Position numbers and translations under genes: made by a program. Of a DNA stretch of 16,087 nucleotides, positions 1 to 5,960 are shown piece by piece. This DNA is from Pseudomonadota bacterium (GTDB lineage Bacteria; Pseudomonadota; Gammaproteobacteria; UBA1113), in the NCBI GenBank assembly GCA_021782065.1, contig JAJXVQ010000013.1, positions 1 to 16,087 on the forward strand, in the 5' to 3' direction. Numbering within the stretch: position 1 is the first letter of the stretch; the number at the start of each line of letters is the position of its first letter. A model generated the notes under the pieces. The model was not told where the DNA came from. It worked only from the letters and a program-made list of their open reading frames with translations, and made no database searches.

Positions 1-48
1 TCCCAGAAAAATTAATCTCTTATCTAATCGCCCTAAAAGATGAATAAT

Positions 49-77
49 TTGACGGGATAGAATAAAAACAGTATGAT
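49..77 (+). promoter_or_regulatory. sigma70-type promoter of first ankyrin gene
   Basis: TTGACG at 49-54 and TATGAT at 72-77 are separated by exactly 17 bases, close to the sigma70 consensus. They lie about 65 bases ahead of the first ankyrin gene, which has no other gene between it and this site. Seen in sequence; promoter activity is inferred. Confidence 0.65.
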
Positions 78-144
78 TATTACGCTTTAGGTCCGCGCTC
101 TTGGGTCTTCAAGACTATTTAATAATAAATAAACGAGGTAATGT

Positions 145-1035
145 ATGTGCGCTACAACTCTAGATTTAATCTCCAAATTGGAAGAACTCATCCGCCTGAA
201 CCGGATCGGGAAAGCAATTGCATTCTTGAATCAAAATGGCGAACAGCTTAAAAAAAGCATACCAAAAAATAAGAGCCTACCCAAGAATAAAAAAAGAGAC
301 ATTCAATGCATTGAGGACTGGGTAGCGCAACAGATTGAGGACGTGGTAAGGCATATTGAGAGTTGGGTAACGCTTAGGTCTCATGAATGGGATATCGAAG
401 GCGAGTTGTGGCCTCTCTGGGATATGGAAGATGGTCAATACCGCAGCTACATTCAGTGGTTGCCAAAAGAAATGCTGGTTGATACAGTTGCCATACTACA
501 TAACTCCTATAGCACACCAAACCACTCCTATTTTTGGATTAAAAATTACTATGAGGTAAATTCATCTTCATTTAGACAACTTTATAAATTGCTATTGGAT
601 TATGATATAGTAGATCTAACTGAAGAAGTTGACGCCTTCAACTCTCTGAGGTGGGTATTACAAAATAATTACAGATTCATGGTGCGTTTATTGCTAGAGA
701 ATGGCGTAAAAGTAAATGCGCTAGATAAACAGGGTAAATCGCATCTCCATTTTGTTGTAGACAACAATAATGTATCTATGGCGCGTTTATTGATAGAGAT
801 GGGCGCGGATGTAAATGCGGAAGATCAAAACGGCAGAACCCCTCTGGATTTAGCAGAATGCTATAAGTACAAAGAGATGATGAATTTATTACAAAATCCT
901 ATCCCCGCTGCACCGATGCCAAGAGCTTCGAGCCCCAGTTCAAGCTTGTATTCAATGTATGGGGGATCAAACAGTAATCACGAGGAACCCCGAGCAGATG
1001 AGCAAGCCAAATCAGAAAAGAGCTTGGGTCTGTGA
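145..1035 (+). CDS. ankyrin-repeat protein with F-box-like motif (296 aa), candidate effector
   Basis: The ATG at 145 follows GAGG at 135-138 with a 6-base spacing; an ATG at 141 is in another frame. The N-terminal half (about 1-130) is charged and helical and contains WLPKEMLVDTVAIL at 105-118. This fits the LPxE(L/M)xxx(I/V)LxxL core of F-boxes and recurs in the second ankyrin protein. About three ankyrin repeats follow: a degenerate one at roughly 163-193, a good one at 197-226 ending GADVN, and a C-terminal one at 230-252 with the RTPLDLA signature. The last 45 residues are a Ser/Pro/Glu-rich low-complexity tail. There is no signal peptide or membrane segment. Ankyrin repeats bind proteins, and in intracellular bacteria such proteins are often type IV effectors, with Legionella AnkB combining F-box and ankyrin repeats. 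Effector status here is inference; the fold assignment is firm. Confidence 0.88.
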   Translation: MCATTLDLISKLEELIRLNRIGKAIAFLNQNGEQLKKSIPKNKSLPKNKKRDIQCIEDWVAQQIEDVVRHIESWVTLRSHEWDIEGELWPLWDMEDGQYRSYIQWLPKEMLVDTVAILHNSYSTPNHSYFWIKNYYEVNSSSFRQLYKLLLDYDIVDLTEEVDAFNSLRWVLQNNYRFMVRLLLENGVKVNALDKQGKSHLHFVVDNNNVSMARLLIEMGADVNAEDQNGRTPLDLAECYKYKEMMNLLQNPIPAAPMPRASSPSSSLYSMYGGSNSNHEEPRADEQAKSEKSLGL

Positions 1036-1124
1036 ATTTCAATGATAAGCTAGGGGCTACATTAGGCTAGGAGATCTTCAGAAAGGAAAATGAACGCCAT
1101 GTGCTATCCTCTTCGTCAATTACA

Positions 1125-1140
1125 ACCGGCTAAAGCCGGT
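1125..1140. repeat. hairpin at the right end of an IS200/IS605-type relic
   Basis: ACCGGC (1125-1130), a TAAA loop and GCCGGT (1135-1140) form a perfect 6-bp stem. It lies 44 bases beyond the stop codon of the transposase relic on the minus strand. IS200/IS605 elements lack terminal inverted repeats and carry subterminal hairpins recognised by TnpA, and this position fits the right-end hairpin. Could otherwise be an isolated palindrome, but the adjacent relic makes the IS reading likely. Confidence 0.65.
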
Positions 1141-1183
1141 GGCTTGATAGTACGCTTGTAAAGCAGATTATACAGCTAAAGCA

Positions 1184-1365
1184 TCAATATTCTGAGATCC
1201 TGAAATTATCCTCTTTATGATGCATTTCTTGATTTTCGATGTAGGACTGCATATCTACTTCATTTACGTTGCCTACTGTTACCGCAAAATAGCGTCTTGC
1301 CCACATATGTGGTCCCCAATACCGTTTCTTCAGTAGATACTATGTGAGCCATGCTTGTATTCCAT
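1184..1365 (-). pseudogene. internally deleted IS200-type transposase (TnpA, Y1 family) relic
   Basis: Read on the minus strand, an ATG at 1365 opens MEYKHGSHSIY and hits a stop at once. This is the characteristic IS200 TnpA N terminus (YKHGSHTVYSI type). In another frame, starting near 1336, the sequence reads LLKKRYWGPHMWARRYF and then AVTVGNVNEVDMQSYIENQ. This is the family's C-terminal portion (WGxHxWxRGYFxxTVGNV...YIxxQ) and it ends at a stop at 1184. Family members are about 130-150 aa, so roughly the middle two thirds, including the HUH metal-binding and catalytic-helix region, is missing and the two ends are joined out of frame near 1330-1336. The piece is too short to work but may still carry ends that an active relative could recognise. 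Residue motifs are seen directly; the family name is from knowledge. Confidence 0.85.
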
Positions 1366-1440
1366 TCCCCAATTATACTGAAGTGTTCGCCTGAAGACGA
1401 GGGTGTTTTCCCATCCCACCTAACTACATAAAAGAAAGAT

Positions 1441-1740
1441 GAAATCCATCATTAGGGGATTACCTCGCCATTCTTGTTAAAACAACATCTAACGAATTGA
1501 AATATAACGATTTAGTCAGGAAGAGAGTACAAAAAAATTCTTTTTTGTTGTAACCACACTGAATTTTAACAATTTGTATTTTCACCGAGCGTTCTACGGA
1601 TCATTCTCAGAGGTTATTGGGTTGACGTGTTTCTGCAAGTCCTTTGGTTATCTATACCATATGGTTTTTTATATAGCTAATAGGCTGAATAGTTGCTATA
1701 TAAAAATTAGAAAGATATATTACTCCCACAAGAAACGGTT
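1441..1740. other. intergenic stretch, no gene found
   Basis: AT-rich sequence between the IS200 relic and the second ankyrin promoter. No reading frame with coding character is visible on either strand. The only structure is a weak A/T inverted repeat at 1530-1547 (CAAAAAA, ATTC, TTTTTTG), which could form a poor hairpin but has no GC core and is not called a terminator. Confidence 0.5.
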
Positions 1741-1746
1741 AATACT

Positions 1747-1775
1747 TTGACAAAATACGGCTGAATGAGTATAGT
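1747..1775 (+). promoter_or_regulatory. strong sigma70-type promoter of second ankyrin gene
   Basis: A consensus TTGACA at 1747-1752, a 17-base spacer and TATAGT at 1770-1775 lie upstream of the second ankyrin gene, giving a leader of roughly 65 bases. This matches the architecture at the first ankyrin gene (consensus-like -35, 17-base spacer, similar leader length). The pair are therefore probably expressed from separate but similar promoters rather than as one operon. Confidence 0.72.
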
Positions 1776-1848
1776 CAACTCCCCTGGGGATCGGTCTTTT
1801 GTACTCTAGACCCATTTCACTTTTAACAAAAATTAACTAGGTAATTTT

Positions 1849-2967
1849 ATGCCGGCTACAAGCGAAGATATGTTAGATAACGGCCTTGTGAATCAAATAA
1901 GCACTGATTTACAAAGCCTAATTTCAAAGTTGGACATCCGTAATATGGTTTCGTTCTTGAAGGAGCACGCGCAAAATAATCCTAAACAGCTTGAAGCAGC
2001 AATCACTAATAACGAAATGATTTTGCCCTGCATCATTGAACTGAGGAATCTTTACTCCCGCAAAGATGAAGTGTTTTATGAGCTTTGTCTCCCATTTCAA
2101 GAGGAAGATACAGAGAGGAGCGAGCACTACGTTCAGTGGTTGCCCGTAGAAATGGTTAATGATGTGCTTGCTCTGCTTTCTGATAAAAGAATCTTACTCC
2201 ACCTCCTCATTGAAAATGGGTTAGCGGAAAATATAAAGAAAAATGTCAAGACATGCGACAGTGAGGGAAATACTGCGCTGCATGCGGCAATAGAACGTAA
2301 CACAGATCCATTCATCGTAGAAATGCTCATTCAATATGGCGCTATTGTAGATATACAAAATGCTATGGGAGAAACTCCCCTAGATATGGCAATACGTTAT
2401 AAGAAAGATTCCTCAATCATATGCCTACTTCTTGAGAAGAGCGCGTCTGTAAGTAAATGGCCCACTCTATATTACGCAATAGACCACGGGGATGCTATGT
2501 TATTACAGTTACTGCTTAAGAAAGGTGCAAATGTAAATGTGAAAGATTTGTTCCGAGATACTCCTCTGCATTTAGCGATATATAGGAGTAACAAAGAAAT
2601 CACGGAGATACTCCTTCAGAACCGCGCAGATGTAACTGTCAAAGATTTGTGTGGAGATACTCCTCTACATTTAGCCATACGTGGGAACAACGAAGAGATC
2701 GCGGAGATACTGCTTAATAACGGCGCAGATGTAAATACACAAAACAATGATGGAAAAACCCCTCTAGATTATGCAAGAGAATATGGCGATCAAAAATTAA
2801 TAGCTTTGTTTGAAGCATATGCGAATGAACAGCATGGAAACGAAGAGCCCCCTAGCCGTAGCTCACAATTAAATCCGTATGCATTTCATAATTCAGCGAA
2901 TGGCCGCCAAACCGCTGCGGCTAATCCCCCAGACTCCCCCAGCAATAGTTCTAGGTCTCTGATATAA
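1849..2967 (+). CDS. ankyrin-repeat protein with F-box-like motif (372 aa), paralogue of the first
   Basis: The start ATG follows an AGG-containing weak Shine-Dalgarno (CTAGGTAA). Architecture mirrors the first ankyrin protein. It has a helical N terminus, then WLPVEMVNDVLALL at 98-111 (F-box-like core LPxEMxxxVLxxL), then about six ankyrin repeats and a Ser/Pro/Asn-rich tail from about 328. Repeats lie at about 140-170 (NTALHAAIE), 174-204 (ETPLDMAI), a degenerate one at 205-233, then 237-266, 270-299 and 303-322. Repeats 4 and 5 are nearly identical in DNA and protein (DTPLHLAI in both, about 99 bases apart), indicating recent repeat expansion. There is no signal peptide or transmembrane segment. 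A role as an exported host-interacting protein is inferred from the family and the shared F-box-like motif; no substrate can be named. Confidence 0.9.
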   Translation: MPATSEDMLDNGLVNQISTDLQSLISKLDIRNMVSFLKEHAQNNPKQLEAAITNNEMILPCIIELRNLYSRKDEVFYELCLPFQEEDTERSEHYVQWLPVEMVNDVLALLSDKRILLHLLIENGLAENIKKNVKTCDSEGNTALHAAIERNTDPFIVEMLIQYGAIVDIQNAMGETPLDMAIRYKKDSSIICLLLEKSASVSKWPTLYYAIDHGDAMLLQLLLKKGANVNVKDLFRDTPLHLAIYRSNKEITEILLQNRADVTVKDLCGDTPLHLAIRGNNEEIAEILLNNGADVNTQNNDGKTPLDYAREYGDQKLIALFEAYANEQHGNEEPPSRSSQLNPYAFHNSANGRQTAAANPPDSPSNSSRSLI

Positions 2968-3095
2968 ATATACTCATAGCAGTTGGTTTTTAGGTGTTGT
3001 TGGCTACGCTCATCTCGCAAAAGTCATGTAGAATACTACACTCCTTTTGCGCTAGAGCTTGCCGCCTAACCTAAAACCAACTGCTATGAGTATAT
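2968..3095. repeat. 128-bp palindromic MITE-like element
   Basis: The left arm (2968-2995) and right arm (3069-3095) are inverted copies. The outer 23 bases match perfectly, then a single extra T sits in the left arm before AGGT. Inside, a second pair CGCAAAAG (3016-3023) and CTTTTGCG (3044-3051) pairs around a loop that itself holds GTAG/CTAC, so the whole unit can fold into one long imperfect hairpin. It starts directly after the TAA of the second ankyrin gene. No coding capacity. Consistent with a non-autonomous transposable element (MITE) or a large REP-like palindrome; it may also serve as a transcriptional stop for the ankyrin gene. A clear target-site duplication was not found. Confidence 0.75.
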
Positions 3096-3205
3096 CGCTG
3101 CAAAAAGAGAGTTTTTTTGGCCAAAAAATGATCTGAATATGATGGATTGTTTACATTTCGGCCCGCTGTATGGTGGACAAGATGCCGCTGTGAGCAGCGA
3201 CGGTG

Positions 3206-3214
3206 TGGTATAAT
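3206..3214 (+). promoter_or_regulatory. extended -10 promoter for hyp operon leader or small RNA
   Basis: TGG followed by a perfect TATAAT at 3209-3214 makes an extended -10 element. No good -35 hexamer sits 16-18 bases upstream, which is tolerated by extended -10 promoters. Predicted transcript start is near 3221, about 230 bases before hypC. Confidence 0.5.
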
Positions 3215-3220
3215 TTTCAT

Positions 3221-3320
3221 TAGCTTGTATCCTTATTTGGTGTAAGGTTCAAGTTAGCCTCTTTGGCGTGCTTTGACTCATGCCAGAGGGGCGACTTAAG
3301 TTACGCAACTTTGAGTTTTT
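3221..3320 (+). ncRNA. candidate structured leader or about 100-nt small RNA upstream of hypC
   Basis: Downstream of the extended -10 box lie two stem-loops. CCTCT-tt-GGC (3258-3267) pairs with GCC-AGAGG (3282-3289). ACTT-AAGTT (3294-3302) pairs with AACTT-t-GAGT (3307-3316) around an ACGC loop and is followed by TTTTT to 3320. The second has the shape of a modest intrinsic terminator. The unit could be an attenuating leader of hypCDE or a free-standing small RNA. It matches no RNA family that I recognise, and it could also be a decayed repeat. Structure is read from sequence; function is inference. Confidence 0.3.
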
Positions 3321-3451
3321 CCGATTGATAGCAAGGACGCAAGATTGCACTCTGTATGCACGGCATTTAATCCGCCACGCATAAGTACATCATAACAAAG
3401 AAAAATAGAAAATAAAAGCTTTTTTTGAAAGAAATATTAGGGAACCGAATC

Positions 3452-3670
3452 ATGTGTTTAGCCATGCCAGTACAAATCACCGCGCTAAAAGAATATCCTC
3501 TCGCTATCGCCAATATAGGCGGCATTGAAAAAGAAATTTCATTAGCGTTAGTTGATGATGTAAAAATAGGTGATTATGTTATTCTACATGTAGGTTATGC
3601 CTTAACAAAATTAGATGAAACAGAAGCACAAAAAACATTGGCTCTTTTTAAAGAGATGTCCGGACTATGA
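3452..3670 (+). CDS. hypC: HypC, [NiFe]-hydrogenase maturation chaperone
   Basis: Starts at the ATG at 3452, because HypC must begin Met-Cys: MCLAMPVQI is the family hallmark, with Cys2 binding the iron centre. The frame stays open upstream to a TTG at 3425, but that start would bury the essential cysteine. AGGGAA at 3439-3444 gives a proper ribosome site for 3452. At 72 aa it is of usual HypC length (about 75-90 aa, short end) and is a small OB-like beta-barrel protein. HypC with HypD forms the scaffold on which the Fe(CN)2CO group is assembled, and then carries it to the hydrogenase large-subunit precursor. The stop overlaps the hypD start in an ATGA, implying translational coupling in a hypCDE operon. 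Acts in the cytoplasm. Confidence 0.96.
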   Translation: MCLAMPVQITALKEYPLAIANIGGIEKEISLALVDDVKIGDYVILHVGYALTKLDETEAQKTLALFKEMSGL

Positions 3671-4791
3671 AATACATCAGTGAATTTCGCGATGGCAAAA
3701 TGGCGCAAAGAATCGCAGAGAAAATAAAACGTACGGTTGACCCCAACCGTCATTACGCCATTATGGAATTTTGCGGCGGCCATACACATGCCATCCATCG
3801 CTATGGTATAACATCCCTATTACCGAAAAATATAGAACTTATTCATGGACCAGGCTGCCCAGTGTGTATACTCCCCATCGCGCGCATCGATTATGCGATT
3901 GCTTTGGCAGAATTACCCCAGGTGATTTTATGCAGTTATGGCGACATGTTGCGCGTTCCCGGAAGTGACCAACACAGTTTATTAAAGGCCAGGGCAAAAG
4001 GTGCGGATGTACGCATGGTCTATGCTATAGACGATGCTCTGGCGATAGCGAGACTTAATCCGACTAAAGAAGTGATCTTTTTTGCCGTTGGTTTTGAAAC
4101 CACTACTCCCCCTACTGCCGTTGCTTTGTTACAAGCACAAAAAAAGCAATTGAAGAATTTCAGCATTTTTTGCAATCATGTGTTAACGCCCATTGCCATG
4201 CAATCCTTATTGGAAGCAGAAAAAAAGGATGTCAATTCCGGTGTTAACTTACATGGCTTTATAGGCCCGTCTCATGTGAGCATCGTCATAGGCAGCGATG
4301 CCTATAGCACAGTGGCGGAGCGCTATCAAAAACCTGTTGTGATTGCAGGCTTTGAACCATTAGACGTGATGCAATCTATAGACATGTTGGTTATTATGAT
4401 CAACGAACAGCGCTATGGCATTGAAAATCAATACACACGTGCCGTATCGCCACAAGGCAATATTAAATCGCAGCAATTTATAGCACAAACATTAGCATTG
4501 CGCGATCGCTTCGAATGGCGCGGCTTGGGCTATATAGAAAAAAGTGCCATGAAAATAAAAGCGGAATTTGCAGCATTTGATGCCGAGCTGCGCTTCCCCA
4601 TGACGATTGCCGAAGGGAAGGAGCATAAAGCCTGCGAATGTGGTGCTATTTTACGGGGTGCTAAGAAACCGCAGGATTGCAAATTATTCGCGATTGCTTG
4701 CACGCCAGAAAATCCCTTAGGCTCGTGTATGGTATCCTCCGAAGGCGCTTGTGCCGCTTATTATGCTTATGGGAGGTTGGATAATGATTAA
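3667..4791 (+). CDS. hypD: HypD, Fe-S scaffold for Fe(CN)2CO assembly
   Basis: 374 aa, full family length. Conserved motifs are all present: EFCGGHTH at 34-41 (Cys36, with His residues), the thioredoxin-like GPGCPVC at 61-67 (Cys64, Cys67) and [14 protein letters not shown] in the central domain. The C-terminal cysteines at about 323, 325, 338, 345, 354 and 362 include those holding the [4Fe-4S] cluster. With HypC it binds the iron atom and accepts cyanide from HypE-thiocyanate, reducing and ligating it before transfer to the apo large subunit. It overlaps hypC by four bases (ATGA) and runs past the hypE start. No damage seen, so it is likely functional. Confidence 0.97.
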   Translation: MKYISEFRDGKMAQRIAEKIKRTVDPNRHYAIMEFCGGHTHAIHRYGITSLLPKNIELIHGPGCPVCILPIARIDYAIALAELPQVILCSYGDMLRVPGSDQHSLLKARAKGADVRMVYAIDDALAIARLNPTKEVIFFAVGFETTTPPTAVALLQAQKKQLKNFSIFCNHVLTPIAMQSLLEAEKKDVNSGVNLHGFIGPSHVSIVIGSDAYSTVAERYQKPVVIAGFEPLDVMQSIDMLVIMINEQRYGIENQYTRAVSPQGNIKSQQFIAQTLALRDRFEWRGLGYIEKSAMKIKAEFAAFDAELRFPMTIAEGKEHKACECGAILRGAKKPQDCKLFAIACTPENPLGSCMVSSEGACAAYYAYGRLDND

Positions 4792-5806
4792 GATTAATTT
4801 CAAGCGTGGCCTGGTAGAGATGAATCACGGTTCCGGTGGTAAAGCTATGCATCAGTTAATAGAGCAATTGTTTCTAAAAGCCTTCGACAATCAATGGTTA
4901 TTGCAGCGCCGCGATCAAGCTTCTTTTACCGTAGATAATTCTCGCTTGGTAATGACCACAGATGGTCATGTGATTTCTCCTTTATTTTTCCCCGGTGGCG
5001 ATATAGGCAGTCTAGCGGTTCATGGTACCATCAACGACGTTGCCATGGCGGGTGCGACTCCTTTGTATTTATCCGTAGGCTTTATTTTAGAAGAAGGCTT
5101 TGCCTTAAGCGATTTACAGAAAATAGTACACTCGATGGCAACAGCGGCGAAAGAAGCGAATGTGGCCATTATTACCGGCGATACTAAGGTCGTTGAACGA
5201 GGCAAAGGCGATGGCGTATTTATCACTACCACGGGTATCGGTGTAGTACCTGCAGAGGTACAGCTCACCCATCAAATAGCACCTGGCGATAAAGTGATTG
5301 TCAGCGGCTTTATAGGCGATCACGGTATTGCCGTGATGTCCGAACGACAAAATCTACAATTTAACACTGAAATTATTTCCGACAGCGCGCCTTTGCACGG
5401 TTTAACCGCGCAGATGCTACAAGCCGTACCAACACTACATTGTTTGCGCGATCCTACACGCGGTGGTGTGGCTGGGGTATTGAATGAATGGGCTCATCAA
5501 TATGGCTTAGGTTTTGTGGTAGATGAAAATGCCCTGCCCATACGCGAGGCCGTGCGCGGCGCCTGTGAATTACTAGGAATTGATCCTCTGTATGTGGCCA
5601 ATGAGGGTAAATTAGTCGCCGTGTGTTCAGCAGCCGATGCCGATAATCTATTAACAGCAATGAAAGCGCATCCGCAAGGGCGGGATGCGGCTATTATTGG
5701 TGACGCTATCAGCGACAGCCATTGTTTTGTGCAGATGAAAACCAGCTTTGGCGGCAAGCGTATAGTCGATTGGCTGGCGGGAGATCAATTGCCACGGATA
5801 TGTTAG
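4784..5806 (+). CDS. hypE: HypE, carbamoyl dehydratase forming thiocyanate
   Basis: The chosen start is the ATG at 4784 (MIKINFKRG), which has GGGAGG at 4771-4776 seven bases upstream. The open frame to 4751 would add 11 atypical residues inside hypD. The 340-aa protein overlaps the hypD end by 8 bases. It belongs to the PurM/AIR-synthase-like ATP-dependent family. Motifs include NHGSGGKAM near the N terminus, TTDGHVISPLFFPGGDIG, the ligand-binding stretch GTINDVAMAGA, and DPTRGGVAGVLNE. It ends exactly in the diagnostic PRIC, whose terminal cysteine receives a carbamoyl group (from HypF) that HypE dehydrates to thiocyanate, the source of the CN ligands. HypF is not in the window. Intact. Confidence 0.97.
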   Translation: MIKINFKRGLVEMNHGSGGKAMHQLIEQLFLKAFDNQWLLQRRDQASFTVDNSRLVMTTDGHVISPLFFPGGDIGSLAVHGTINDVAMAGATPLYLSVGFILEEGFALSDLQKIVHSMATAAKEANVAIITGDTKVVERGKGDGVFITTTGIGVVPAEVQLTHQIAPGDKVIVSGFIGDHGIAVMSERQNLQFNTEIISDSAPLHGLTAQMLQAVPTLHCLRDPTRGGVAGVLNEWAHQYGLGFVVDENALPIREAVRGACELLGIDPLYVANEGKLVAVCSAADADNLLTAMKAHPQGRDAAIIGDAISDSHCFVQMKTSFGGKRIVDWLAGDQLPRIC

Positions 5807-5818
5807 CTTTATTAATAC

Positions 5819-5836
5819 CGCGATATGATCATCGCG
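5819..5836. repeat. short palindrome downstream of hypE
   Basis: CGCGAT (5819-5824) and ATCGCG (5831-5836) flank a 6-base loop, itself nearly palindromic (ATGATC). It has no following T-run, so it is not a convincing terminator by itself; an mRNA 3'-end hairpin or protein-binding palindrome are alternatives. Confidence 0.35.
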
Positions 5837-5901
5837 TACCGATCTTTTGAAATCAACTCGCATATCAGTTCAAAGGTATTTATAGACTATGCAGGGGACA
5901 T

Positions 5902-5960
5902 GGGGCCGCCTTTTTAGATTGCCGTCTACTGCTACGCATAGGCAGCCCCTTTATTTTATT
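5902..5960 (+). terminator. probable terminator of hypCDE
   Basis: GGGGC-c-GCCT at 5902-5911 pairs with AGGC-a-GCCCC at 5940-5949 around a 28-base loop and is followed by TTTATTTTATT. This is a GC-rich stem with a T-rich tail in the plus direction. The tail overlaps the last codons of the convergent minus-strand gene. No T-run follows on the minus side, so it reads as a one-way terminator. Confidence 0.6.

Noticed and set aside
1530..1547. A/T inverted repeat as a terminator
   Set aside because: Stem has no GC core beyond a single terminal pair and no gene directly upstream to terminate.
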